From Promethearchaeota archaeon (GTDB lineage: Archaea; Asgardarchaeota; Lokiarchaeia; Sigyniarchaeales; Promethearchaeaceae), in NCBI GenBank assembly GCA_004524545.1, contig SDNX01000016.1, positions 1 through 35,482 on the forward strand: 35,482 nucleotides of DNA, read 5' to 3'. Shown one piece after another: positions 7,171-16,009 of the stretch. The notes under the pieces are model-generated. The model made no database searches. It saw only the letters and a list, made by a program, of their open reading frames with translations, and was not told the origin of the DNA. The position numbers were made by a program, and so were the translations under genes. Numbering within the stretch: the first letter of the stretch is position 1; every line of letters starts with the position of its first letter.

Positions 7171-8358
7171 ATGTCATTAAAAAAATTCAAAAAACGATTA
7201 CAATTTAACAAAAGATTTGAAATTTACCATCCTAGTGGAATTTATACAGGGTCTATTGGATATCTGAGTCAATATTCATCTCCTGAAATTTTTCTGCTTA
7301 CTTTTGGAGAGAAATTATTAATATATAACAGTTCAGGAAAATTAAAGCAAGAAATTCCATTTACAAATAAAGTATGCAAATTATTTATCACGGAAAACCT
7401 AATACCAGGTAAGAAAGTATTTGTTTCTCTAGCCTATTCAGGTGAAATCCGAGTTTTTTCGGAAACTGGTGAAATATTCTGGAAAATAAAGAATGGGCGA
7501 TTAGTTGATGGAGTATTAGGAAATTTAGATTATGACCCCAAAATGGAAATTGTTTCTTTGAACGAGAATAATCAGATTTTAATCTATAATGATACAGGGA
7601 AAATCGTTGCGAAGTACACTCATCCTTCAAAGATTTACTATATAACTCTTGCAAAATTAAACTCATCTGAGAAAAATGTAATTCTTTTTGTAGACTCAAA
7701 CGATAAATTACATGTTCTGGATATTGAAACTCAGATTTCTGAAATACCGCTTGGAGTAAAATCAATTCAAGGTTTAGATTCATTAACAATTTACAACACT
7801 AATGTAGTAGTTATTCTAGACAGCAAGAATTTTGTTAATATTTATGATAAGAAAGGAAATTTAATAGAGAGATTCTCTCCAGAGAAGGAGGTAGAATCGA
7901 TTTTCACAGGGTATCTTGAGAATGATAAAATTGAATCCTTATTTCTTATCACTAAAGACTCCTATCTTGTCAATTAAAAGATAGATGTTGCTGATGCTAA
8001 GGAATTTGATAAAGTATCATCAAAAAAGGATGAAAAACTAATAGAGAAATCATCAGATTCTGGAATTACAACTCAACCGTATTTAGAGGTAAATGCGAAT
8101 TATTTTAATGAAAAAATCGAGTTTGAAACTTCAGAAAATGGAGAACCTCAATTACTTAGAACTGTCATTCCTAAAAAAACACTCGATAATCTGACATTAA
8201 AATGCCCAGAATGCGAAGATTACCTGCCCAGATCTTTAATTCAACAGATATTAATTGGTAAAGAATCATTTTGTGAAAAATGCGGGAAACCATTAAGTAG
8301 AAGTGATTTCGAATCAGAACTCGTTTATTTTTCAGAAAAAGAAAAAAATGAAATTTGA
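7171..8358 (+). pseudogene. Beta-propeller plus zinc-ribbon protein interrupted by in-frame TAA
   Basis: The first 268 codons (7171-7974) encode repeated blade-like units with FG-GAP/PQQ or WD-like rhythm: IYNSSGKLKQEI, RVFSETGEIFWKIK, IYNDTGKIVAKY, IYDKKGNLIERF, each a beta-hairpin ending in a Gly turn. TAA occurs at 7975-7977, but the same frame stays open for another 126 codons to TGA 8356-8358. That downstream part has an acidic, Lys-rich linker and then a zinc ribbon, CPEC and, 19 residues later, CEKC. The frame is unshifted, so a single substitution (for example AAA, CAA or GAA to TAA) explains it. It may be a recent nonsense mutation, an assembly error, two proteins, or stop readthrough. 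The frame ends 5 bp from the convergent gene at 8364. I do not assign a function; propellers of this type mediate protein contacts. Confidence 0.6.
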
Positions 8359-8363
8359 TAATA

Positions 8364-10400
8364 TTACCAACTAATTTCTGTGTAATAAGCAGGATGGTCG
8401 GTTTGTGATTCTGGAGCCGGAATGTATACTGCTTCATCTACTGTATACACACTATCGGAGATAAACACATGATCAATTCTTCTTGTCATGTTTAACCCGC
8501 CCGGACCAATTGCATCCGGATATAGCTCTAACCATGTATCGATATAAGATGCATTAACAAGATTATAGGTTGGAGACCCTTGTCTCCAATTAAAATCACC
8601 CATCATAATGACATTAGTTTTCCCCAATGCTAGATTTAGCATTGCTACAGTATGAGCCAATTTTGAAGCGTCAGAACCTGCAGGATGATTTACGAATACA
8701 TTAAAAATACGAGTTCCAACGACGACTTCACAGAAAATACTGCCGATTTCATCTTCATCCCCGAAAGTATAGAAGGAGAAATAGTTTTGTATTGGATAAC
8801 GGCTTAGTATGGCGACTCCATACGTTTGCATCACAGATTTAGGACCATAGTACACATGGTAATTCAATTTATCAGCAAAGTATCCTACGACGTCAGTATT
8901 GCCCGTATTTATTTTTGCCGTGTCGGATTCTTGCAATCCAATAAGATCAGGGTTGATTTCTTGTATTAATGCGAGTTGAGCCGCAAAATTCTTATCTCCA
9001 GTTTCGTTGGCTCCTTGCTGAATGTTATAAGTCATTATTTTCAAGGAAGTGACTCCAACGCCATTATCTTCTGCGGGATGAGGAAGTGTAGTAAATGCAA
9101 ACACCCCACTCACTACGATCACTATTAAAAAAATAGATGACATAGTATATTTGACCGTTTTAGTAGAAGCTTGAAGTCGCGATTTTTCCCAGGAAATGGT
9201 GGGTAACCCAGTCATACCCAATAGTAACACTCCAATTACCACAAAGGGGGTCCAAATTAATCCTCGCATGTACGTTGAAATTGGTTCCACATATCCCCAA
9301 ACATTCGAAAAGATGAGTGCAAATATCAATACAACCAGAATGAACTCATTTAACAAGAAAGAACCGATTAATCTTCCATTCTTCATCGGTGTCTGATAAA
9401 GATTGGTCATGAATAGGAATACATCCAAAAACAATATTGGAGATAATATCAAATTGAAATACGTAATAATATGTAACCAGAAGGGAGTGGGATACACTAT
9501 TATTGCCTCCACGGTGTAATCTTTCACGAAGGTGGTTTGGTTTAGTATTATCATCACAACTAATGAAGCAATAAAGACAAAATTCCATATCAAAATATAC
9601 CATTTTTTCAGTTTGACTAGAATTTGTGGAACCCAAGTCATCACGACGATAAATGCGAAATATACTACAGTTAGGGTAATCACCACTCCCAAATAGTTGG
9701 TTTCAAACCATCGGGTGAAAATAACAGGGCTATTGTACGCAAAGTATAACAAGGTGATTATTCCGAAGAAGCCAGTTATCGATGCCATAATTTTATTCCT
9801 TGGTTTGATTGGGATATTCCCCTCTTTGGAAGTATCTGATTCCCCAATCAAGTCATCATAGATTTTATCTTCCTTAATCAAGAAAATTAGGATAATCGCA
9901 GTGAGCCCAAGTGCCCATCCTATAGACTGGTAGTAACCAACCATAGAAATATCGAGTGTTCCATTAACGGTTTTAAATAAGATCAGGAGCAAACTTGATG
10001 ATGCAATGCTCAAACTATACAAAATTCCCATCGCACTTCCTTTATTGCCTCTCATTTTCGTCATATAAGCCGGCAAATATAACAATAAGAGTCCAAGTGA
10101 AGCACCCCCAATCCAAATTTTCCAAGTAGTTCGGAAGAAGGGTTCTAACATTCGTAGTACAATCGCTAGCACTCCAAATATCTTAATTGCGATCTCAGGA
10201 ATTTTCTTTCGGAAAGCAAACAATACCGGGGTAGTGAAGAAGAATACTACGCCTGCAACTTTCTCATCCAAAGTTGTATTCAATAAATCCATTGTGTAGA
10301 TAGATTCAATCACATCACTGATCATCTGGAAGAAGAAGATAAAGATAATGGTTAACAGAATCCAGTGAGCAATGAATGATTTATTCATTTTTGATGGCAT
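8364..10400 (-). CDS. Multi-span membrane protein with C-terminal EEP domain (CWH43/PGAP2IP-like)
   Basis: 678 residues. The first 440 or so form about ten to twelve hydrophobic segments; the rest is an endonuclease/exonuclease/phosphatase fold outside or at the membrane surface. EEP motifs are intact: MTYNIQQG (Asn), LQESD (Glu), GDFN (Asp and Asn) and TDHPA (the catalytic His near the end). The stretch GPKSVMQTYGVAILSRYPI closely resembles, from memory, the C-terminal part of eukaryotic CWH43/PGAP2IP, which also joins a polytopic N-terminal region to an EEP domain and takes part in GPI-anchor lipid remodelling. The activity here could be phosphodiesterase on a membrane lipid; that is inference. 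Plain membrane EEP proteins of bacteria are the alternative. It runs convergently with the propeller gene. Confidence 0.8.
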   Translation of the reverse strand: MPSKMNKSFIAHWILLTIIFIFFFQMISDVIESIYTMDLLNTTLDEKVAGVVFFFTTPVLFAFRKKIPEIAIKIFGVLAIVLRMLEPFFRTTWKIWIGGASLGLLLLYLPAYMTKMRGNKGSAMGILYSLSIASSSLLLILFKTVNGTLDISMVGYYQSIGWALGLTAIILIFLIKEDKIYDDLIGESDTSKEGNIPIKPRNKIMASITGFFGIITLLYFAYNSPVIFTRWFETNYLGVVITLTVVYFAFIVVMTWVPQILVKLKKWYILIWNFVFIASLVVMIILNQTTFVKDYTVEAIIVYPTPFWLHIITYFNLILSPILFLDVFLFMTNLYQTPMKNGRLIGSFLLNEFILVVLIFALIFSNVWGYVEPISTYMRGLIWTPFVVIGVLLLGMTGLPTISWEKSRLQASTKTVKYTMSSIFLIVIVVSGVFAFTTLPHPAEDNGVGVTSLKIMTYNIQQGANETGDKNFAAQLALIQEINPDLIGLQESDTAKINTGNTDVVGYFADKLNYHVYYGPKSVMQTYGVAILSRYPIQNYFSFYTFGDEDEIGSIFCEVVVGTRIFNVFVNHPAGSDASKLAHTVAMLNLALGKTNVIMMGDFNWRQGSPTYNLVNASYIDTWLELYPDAIGPGGLNMTRRIDHVFISDSVYTVDEAVYIPAPESQTDHPAYYTEISW

Positions 10401-10524
10401 AACCCTATGTTGCGCTGTTCAGAAATAAAAAACTTGTGTAGTACCACGAAAAATGATTAGGAATAAAAATAATAATTGATATGCACAAAGGATTTCTATA
10501 GTCGCAATTCCAGAAAATCAACAA

Positions 10525-10938
10525 TTGAACATTTTACTCACCTCATTGGAATGGATAATCGGAAAATGGTACGGCAAGAATGGCGAAAATACTATGGAAG
10601 AAGACTGGCACCAGATTATGGGAGACGCTATGCTTGGATGGTTCCGCTGGAAAAAAGGAGATGCAATTTTCTTATACGAATTTATGCTATTTCAACAAGT
10701 GGAAAACAGTGTTCTGTTGAAGATCAAACATTTTGATGCGAACTTAACAGGATGGGAAGAAAAAGGGTCGTGGGTAGAATATCAAGCATGGAGTGTCTCC
10801 CTAAATGAAATTATGTTAAGAGCATCTGAACCAAACCATACTCCTTGGATGTCATACGAAAGAACGGGTTCGAAATTGAAATGCACCTTTCACGATATCG
10901 CAAGAAATCAAACGGATCAATTTGAATTTCACTCTTGA
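10525..10938 (+). CDS. DUF6265-like lipocalin-type small protein
   Basis: 137 residues. The N-terminal LEWIIGKWYGKNG, followed by EEDWHQIMGDAMLGWFRW and FLYEFMLFQQ, matches the pattern of the DUF6265 family (a Leu-Gly-x-Trp opening, then an EEW..P..G.MLG block and a YEF motif), which is predicted to form a lipocalin-like barrel binding a small molecule. There is no ATG near the start; the frame opens at 10480 and the usable starts are TTG 10525 or TTG 10546. The last 10 bp overlap the convergent isomerase gene. No signal peptide is seen, so it is cytosolic. The ligand is unknown. Confidence 0.7.
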   Translation: MNILLTSLEWIIGKWYGKNGENTMEEDWHQIMGDAMLGWFRWKKGDAIFLYEFMLFQQVENSVLLKIKHFDANLTGWEEKGSWVEYQAWSVSLNEIMLRASEPNHTPWMSYERTGSKLKCTFHDIARNQTDQFEFHS

Positions 10939-11798
10939 TTTTTTTTGGCAATTTCCCAAAGAGTCTTGATATTTGGATTAGGATTCAAATGGTGGGCATC
11001 TTTATACATACAATGTTTTAGTAACTCGTAACTCTTTGCGACACCTTCCATGTCCGGTAATTTACCTTCAAATTCAATGGAATATATCCCTGCATAATCG
11101 GCTTTCTTAAGTTCTTTGACCAATTTCATATAGTCTAATTTTGATTCGAATCCAATTTTATTAAATGCGTATATTTTTGCATGAACATAATTCAACCGTT
11201 TTTCTTTAATGAGATCTAATGCAGCCCATCGATCTTCTTCAGAATAATAATTCCCAAAATCATATAACCATCCCAAAGCCTTAGAAGGAAATTGATCAAG
11301 TATCTGCTTCATGAAAGGAATATCAGATGAGAATTTCCAGTGAGATTCGATTGAAAGGGATACATTTCTTTCTTCTGCAGATTTAACCAGTGGTCTAATT
11401 GTTTCAACAGCCATTTGGAATTGCTTTTTACGCCCAATAAGTCTATTCAACAGGTAAACGTGCCCCATCATGAATGCTCGGACATACGGAATTCCATTGT
11501 CTCCAGCTAGATCAATATAGCGTTTGTAATTATTGATGATTTTTTCTTGTTTATCCGCTGTAGCAATTAAATCTCCACTTGGACCCAACCCGTAAATGGT
11601 CAAATCATAAGATTTGGCTTCCTCAACAATACTTGGAAGGTTTTTATCTTCGAAATGTGAGTGGTGGAGTCCTAATCCGTACATTTCTAGATGTTTTAAG
11701 ACTCGAAATATCTCTTTTAGTGACAAAGTCCCTTTTTTTAACTCGTGTCTGAAAGAATACGTTGCAAGACCAATTTTTGCTATTTTTGCTAGACTCAT
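10929..11798 (-). CDS. Sugar phosphate isomerase/epimerase (xylose isomerase-like TIM barrel)
   Basis: 289 residues, the normal length for this family (AP endonuclease 2/xylose isomerase-like). The opening IGLATYSFRHEL, the strand LSIESHWKF with a metal-binding Glu, LGWLYDFGNY with Asp, YVHAKIYAFN with His, and the final YSIEFEGK with Glu form the usual metal site. The family isomerises or epimerises sugars and inositols with a divalent metal in the cytosol. It is first in a minus-strand set read after NreA with 40 bp between. Together with the Gfo/Idh/MocA oxidoreductase at 16622 and the ThuA remnant at 26678, it suggests handling of modified sugars, though these are not one operon. The substrate cannot be told. 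Confidence 0.85.
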   Translation of the reverse strand: MSLAKIAKIGLATYSFRHELKKGTLSLKEIFRVLKHLEMYGLGLHHSHFEDKNLPSIVEEAKSYDLTIYGLGPSGDLIATADKQEKIINNYKRYIDLAGDNGIPYVRAFMMGHVYLLNRLIGRKKQFQMAVETIRPLVKSAEERNVSLSIESHWKFSSDIPFMKQILDQFPSKALGWLYDFGNYYSEEDRWAALDLIKEKRLNYVHAKIYAFNKIGFESKLDYMKLVKELKKADYAGIYSIEFEGKLPDMEGVAKSYELLKHCMYKDAHHLNPNPNIKTLWEIAKKNQE

Positions 11799-11838
11799 AC
11801 ATAGAATATGCTTTAAATGAACTAAAAAATCTAAGGAT

Positions 11839-13284
11839 TTATTTCATCCATTCATTCAAAGTCCTCTGGGATCGAATTTCTTTGAGAAATTTACTTGTTT
11901 GTAGCCAGTATTTTAAGGGAATCTTCATATCATCTCTGACTCGGGTTAGGGCATCGTGTAAAGTCTCATGGGTTTTTACATTATCCGCACCGAAATCGCT
12001 TAAAGTTTCCCTTATCGTCTCCCTTATCACCCAGACTCCTAAAGGCGTTAAATAACCCTGCCCAATTTCACGGAACACGATTGCCCGAGCACATTTATGG
12101 TTAAGGTACAGAAATTCCACAATTTCTCTTCTAGCTGCATAGTAGGCACCTGTGATATTACTTGCATATTTTGTGCGACCATATTCCATCTCATGGTCTT
12201 GCATGATGATTGGTGCTCTATCAAAATCTTGCGCATTTTGAACTCCCGGAACCGATTGAGTCCAGATCGTATTAGCATCCCAACATTCCATCATTTCGTA
12301 ACTCCAAGGTCCTGGAATGAGCATAATCACGAAATTATTGTCTAAATATTTACCCTGAAAGGTGTAGTATTGATTAATTTCCGGATAGTAGCGTATCTCT
12401 TTAGCGAGATGTTTACTAGTTATATCATCCACTGCTGCTATAGCCCAACGTGTAGGGACAATTTTTCTTTGTTTTTTTGCTCCAAGCAGACCACTACTTA
12501 GCAAACGAACTATTTCTGTCCCTAAAACCAGTTTTTGGGAATGAATGTCTTCATCGACCAATTTCAAATTGGGTTTGTACAAGTGTGTAAAAATTGCTTC
12601 TGTTGCTCTCAGATCGGTATCATTGACAGAATAGTCGACTCTTGGATTGACTTTTATATTGTCAATTACCCGAATTGTCTCGGGTGTAAATATAGGACCT
12701 AAAGGAGGGGCTTCTGGGTCAGTAGTTAGCTGCGGTTTTAGTTTACTAATAGTAGATTCAGTGTCAACACTAATTTTTGACATTGCAAGCTCTTGACTAG
12801 CATCTAAGATGCGCTGTTGATTTACGGATAATTTTTCTTCGACTTCACTTAGAGTTTTATATCCCGTAATCTTGGATGGGGAATATACATTAAGTTTAAA
12901 ATTAGAACGCGCTAGTGCACTACGATATGTAATGATGTCATCTTGAGATTTCCCATACCAATACTCAGATATATCCAAAATACTGGTGTCCTTCCTGTCC
13001 TTCATTTTCCTTGGATTTAATAAAACTACTTTTTCAACGAGATCATCGTTGATCGGAATCATTGGACCAATATTCACATTTGGATACCCGAATCGACCCA
13101 CAAAAATTCCTGGTGGGCTTGAACCGAAAATGATCTTATCCCTTGCAATCTTCTTATATCGATCAGGAGCAATTGATTTAAGAATTGAGTTTTTTACTAG
13201 GAAAGGGCATCTGGATTTACCACAAAGTAACCTAGCTCCTTTACAACGTAAACAAATACCGTCGGATACTTTGCCACCGCCCAT
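11839..13284 (-). CDS. nreA: NreA-type archaeal DNA repair protein
   Basis: 481 residues. The N-terminus carries a zinc-binding cluster, CLRCKGARLLCGKSRCPFL (Cys 11, 14, 21 and 26), diagnostic of the Nre family found across archaea. Family-conserved blocks follow, such as SSPPGIFVGRFGYPNVNIGP (about 53-72) and the DPEAPPLGPIF stretch near 190. The C-terminus ends QRTLNEWMK, which fits a PCNA-interacting PIP box (Q-x-x-L-x-x-aromatic). Nre proteins are linked to repair of DNA damage such as alkylation or crosslinks in Haloferax, working through PCNA. It lies 38 bp after the inositol phosphatase gene. The identification is secure; the paralogue letter is less so. Confidence 0.92.
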   Translation of the reverse strand: MGGGKVSDGICLRCKGARLLCGKSRCPFLVKNSILKSIAPDRYKKIARDKIIFGSSPPGIFVGRFGYPNVNIGPMIPINDDLVEKVVLLNPRKMKDRKDTSILDISEYWYGKSQDDIITYRSALARSNFKLNVYSPSKITGYKTLSEVEEKLSVNQQRILDASQELAMSKISVDTESTISKLKPQLTTDPEAPPLGPIFTPETIRVIDNIKVNPRVDYSVNDTDLRATEAIFTHLYKPNLKLVDEDIHSQKLVLGTEIVRLLSSGLLGAKKQRKIVPTRWAIAAVDDITSKHLAKEIRYYPEINQYYTFQGKYLDNNFVIMLIPGPWSYEMMECWDANTIWTQSVPGVQNAQDFDRAPIIMQDHEMEYGRTKYASNITGAYYAARREIVEFLYLNHKCARAIVFREIGQGYLTPLGVWVIRETIRETLSDFGADNVKTHETLHDALTRVRDDMKIPLKYWLQTSKFLKEIRSQRTLNEWMK

Positions 13285-13322
13285 ATCTCAAAAGTAATTC
13301 ACATTCGGTTTTAATACTTAGC

Positions 13323-14216
13323 TCAGTATGAGAAATGAAATTTTAATTCATTACTTGGCTGGTGTTTGTAGCATTCCGCTAAGATGGGGATTAAAGGGTC
13401 AAATTGAATTTTTAAAGTCGGACTTATTCCAATAAAAGATATTCGCGTCATTAAGGTCAAAGGAGGATTAAGGTCTTTACCGTTCGGGTCAATTAATATA
13501 CCTCCCGCTTCTTTAAATATAATTGCAGCAGCTGCAATATCCAATGTTCTTGTTTTGTTTTGGAGATTCATGAATAAATCTAAGTTCCCTTCTGCAACCA
13601 GCGTCAACGCAAAGGCATCCGAACCAATTTCCCGTAAACGCATAGGTTTACACTTATCGAAGAATTCAGCATATCTTTGGACATAATCCAATAATGGCTC
13701 ATTTACAGACATATTCATTCCAAATAAGCACTTCGGAAGTTTTTTGCGCTCGTTCACATGAATCGGATTATCTTTTCCATTTTTATAAGCACCATTCCCT
13801 TTTACTGCAGTATAAATATCCCCGTTGTAGATATTGAGGATTACTCCTGCGTCTACATCACTTAAATTTGGACCCGTAGCATGTGCTATAGAAATACATG
13901 ACATTGGAAATCCGAAAGATGCATTGTGGGACCCATCTATAGGATCGATTATTAGATAATCACGAATTTCATCCGTTTCGTGTTGTGTGAAGAATTCTCC
14001 TGCTTCTTCAGTGATGATCTTTGTATTCTCAGGAACCTTTCGAATTTCATGTAGAATCGCATCTTCAGCAGTTTTATCAATCACTAAGGTAGTATCCCCA
14101 AGTAGGTTCTTCTGTATCCTCTCTCTTGCTTTGGGAGTGCCAATGATATCTTTAACACTTGCATATCCTTTCTTTGATGCCGCGACAATAACCTCAAGCC
14201 AACAATTTGCATCCAT
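13323..14216 (-). CDS. Inositol monophosphatase-family phosphatase
   Basis: 297 residues, longer than the roughly 250-residue archaeal dual IMPase/FBPase. The metal site is clear: TEEAGE (Glu70-Glu71), the motif IIDPIDGSHN with Asp91 and Asp94, and LDIAAAA with Asp226 near the C-terminal metal site, where most relatives have WDIAAG. These Mg-dependent enzymes hydrolyse inositol-1-phosphate, fructose-1,6-bisphosphate or similar sugar phosphates. In archaea inositol phosphate feeds archaeal phosphatidylinositol lipids. It lies between threonine synthase and nreA on the same strand. The substitution of the second motif's Trp and the extra length leave the substrate open. Confidence 0.87.
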   Translation of the reverse strand: MDANCWLEVIVAASKKGYASVKDIIGTPKARERIQKNLLGDTTLVIDKTAEDAILHEIRKVPENTKIITEEAGEFFTQHETDEIRDYLIIDPIDGSHNASFGFPMSCISIAHATGPNLSDVDAGVILNIYNGDIYTAVKGNGAYKNGKDNPIHVNERKKLPKCLFGMNMSVNEPLLDYVQRYAEFFDKCKPMRLREIGSDAFALTLVAEGNLDLFMNLQNKTRTLDIAAAAIIFKEAGGILIDPNGKDLNPPLTLMTRISFIGISPTLKIQFDPLIPILAECYKHQPSNELKFHFSY

Positions 14217-14325
14217 AGTTCGTTTAAAAATTCCATCATCCTTAATTTTTACTTAAAATTCAAATCCACCATGCATAGAATTCAAAAAAATAGAGTAGAT
14301 AAGAAACATCTATCTGAAAATTAAT

Positions 14326-15501
14326 CTAATTCCATAAGGAAGGCGTAGTTAGTCCTGAACCAGTTCCAAACAAGATAATTTTGTCAGATTTATCAATAAA
14401 TCCATTTTCTGACAACTTTAATGCAGTAGCTACTGTCGCTGCAGCTTCTCCCGCTATCATTATCCCTTCTTTTTTGGCAAGTAAAAACATCGCATCTTTG
14501 ATTTCTTCATCACTTACAGCAATTGCAGTGCCCTTGGAACCTCTAATCGCTTGTAAGATCAAATAATCCCCGATTGCTGCAGGGACACGGATTCCTCCGA
14601 ATATAGACTCCGCACATTCCCAAGGAGTTGCATGTTTATCTCCATTTTCAAATGCTCTTATTATGGGCTGACAGCCCGAGGGTTGTACAGCAACCATTTT
14701 TGGGCGGTCATTTCCAATTAGTCCCATTTCCTCCAGCTCATTGAAAGCTTTCCACATCCCCACTATGCCAGTACCTCCCCCAGTGGGATAAACTATTACA
14801 TCAGGTAATTCCCATTTGAAGGTTTCTGCAAGTTCTAAACCCATAGTTTTCTTACCTTCCACTCTGTATGGTTCTTTGAGGGTTGATACATCGAACCATC
14901 CATTTGCTTTTCCAACTTTTTTTGCTTGAGCTCCTGCGTCTGTAATTAGTCCTTCGACTAGGGTTAATTCAGCCCCCATTGCTTTCATTTCCGCTTGGAT
15001 AAATGCATCCGTATCTGCTGGTGCGAATATATGAGAATTCACTCCTGCATGGGCTGTATAAGCAGCTAAAGCTGCTCCAGCATTTCCTGCAGTAGGTATT
15101 ACAAACTCTTTTGCCCCTAACTCCAAGTTCTTCGCTACAGCCGCGCAAAGGCCCCTGCTCTTGAAAGTGGCTGTAGGATTCTGTCCTTCATCTTTAATAT
15201 AAAGGTTTTCTAAGCCGAATTGAGCTCCAAGATTTGATAATTTGATCGTCGGAGTCCATCCTTCTCCAAGGGTCAAACGATTTTCATCCTTCTTCACTGG
15301 CATAATTTCGTGGAGACGCCAAATATCAAAACGATTCCGTGATTGAATGTTTGATTTAGTAAGAGTTTCTTTCGCTTTTTCCAAATCGTAACGCGGGTAT
15401 AATACTTTACCACATTTAATGCAAACGGTATGTAATTCATCACATGAATATTTTTCACCGCAGTAGGTGCATTCCAAATGAGTAATATATGAGGAATTCA
15501 T
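14326..15501 (-). CDS. thrC: Threonine synthase
   Basis: 391 residues, from ATG 15501. An N-terminal zinc ribbon (CTYC at 11-14 and CIKC at 27-30) precedes the PLP fold, as in the archaeal and plant-like threonine synthases. The PLP lysine is in NPTATFKSRG (Lys114); VIPTAGNAGAALAAY binds substrate phosphate or carboxylate, and VYPTGGGTGIVGMWKA cradles the PLP phosphate. It converts O-phosphohomoserine to threonine. The 'GTGSGLTTP' end is also typical. It is divergent from ridA (73 bp apart), which suggests shared control, as RidA removes reactive enamines formed by PLP enzymes of this pathway. Cysteate synthase is a close relative but usually lacks this exact zinc-ribbon and ATFKSRG combination. 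Confidence 0.92.
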   Translation of the reverse strand: MNSSYITHLECTYCGEKYSCDELHTVCIKCGKVLYPRYDLEKAKETLTKSNIQSRNRFDIWRLHEIMPVKKDENRLTLGEGWTPTIKLSNLGAQFGLENLYIKDEGQNPTATFKSRGLCAAVAKNLELGAKEFVIPTAGNAGAALAAYTAHAGVNSHIFAPADTDAFIQAEMKAMGAELTLVEGLITDAGAQAKKVGKANGWFDVSTLKEPYRVEGKKTMGLELAETFKWELPDVIVYPTGGGTGIVGMWKAFNELEEMGLIGNDRPKMVAVQPSGCQPIIRAFENGDKHATPWECAESIFGGIRVPAAIGDYLILQAIRGSKGTAIAVSDEEIKDAMFLLAKKEGIMIAGEAAATVATALKLSENGFIDKSDKIILFGTGSGLTTPSLWN

Positions 15502-15574
15502 TGTGGTGTTCTATATTGGATAGTTAATGAAAGTATTCTCAATGTTTTTTTAGAAATGATACTATCTAGGAAGC

Positions 15575-15910
15575 ATGTCAAAACCAGTTGGACCATATAG
15601 TCCCTATCGAGTTGTTGGAAATCAGTTATTTGTATCTGGTCAAATTCCAAACGATGTTGATGCACCAGTCTCAGTACAAACTAAACAAGTATTAGATAAA
15701 CTGAAAGCTCTTGTAGAGCAAGCAGGTTTTAAAATGTCAGATGTAATGAAATGTAGTGTTTTTTTAGCGGATATCAATGATTTTGCTGCTATGAATGAAG
15801 TGTATGCAACCTATTTCAGCGAACCCTACCCTGCAAGAGCTGCAGTCGCCGTCTTGGATATTGTAAAAAAAGTTAAGGTAGAAATTGACTGTTTTGCTGT
15901 TAAACAATAG
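15575..15910 (+). CDS. ridA: RidA family enamine/imine deaminase
   Basis: 111 residues, slightly shorter than the usual 125-130 because the N-terminal strand is trimmed (MSKPVGPYSPYRVVGNQLFV). Hallmarks are GPYS at the start, FVSGQIP, and the substrate-binding arginine in YPARAAVAV, followed by the VEIDCFA end. RidA hydrolyses reactive 2-aminoacrylate and related enamines to keto acids, sparing PLP enzymes; it works as a trimer in the cytosol. The start lies about 25 nt downstream of an A/T box at 15544-15556, so the mRNA is probably leaderless. Confidence 0.92.
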   Translation: MSKPVGPYSPYRVVGNQLFVSGQIPNDVDAPVSVQTKQVLDKLKALVEQAGFKMSDVMKCSVFLADINDFAAMNEVYATYFSEPYPARAAVAVLDIVKKVKVEIDCFAVKQ

Positions 15911-15943
15911 ATCTATTTCATTAAACTAGGGGATTTTTTCACG

Positions 15944-15952
15944 TATTTAAAT
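15944..15952 (+). promoter_or_regulatory. TATA box for the methyltransferase-like gene
   Basis: TATTTAAAT, with a predicted start around 15972 and a leader of about 40 nt. It suggests transcription separate from ridA. Confidence 0.45.
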
Positions 15953-16009
15953 CCTCAGAACTTTTTTATTTTGATAATCCAATCTTTTTATGGGTTCTAG
16001 GAAAAGTAA

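Noticed and set aside
7975-7977. TAA used as a sense codon genome-wide
   Set aside because: Many intact genes here end in TAA (PIN toxin, acyl-CoA ligase, SDR, gelsolin paralogue A), so general reassignment is excluded.
10476-10736. 86-codon ORF overlapping the DUF6265-like gene
   Set aside because: It is a frame shadow; the overlapping frame at 10525 shows clear family motifs and runs to a sensible end.
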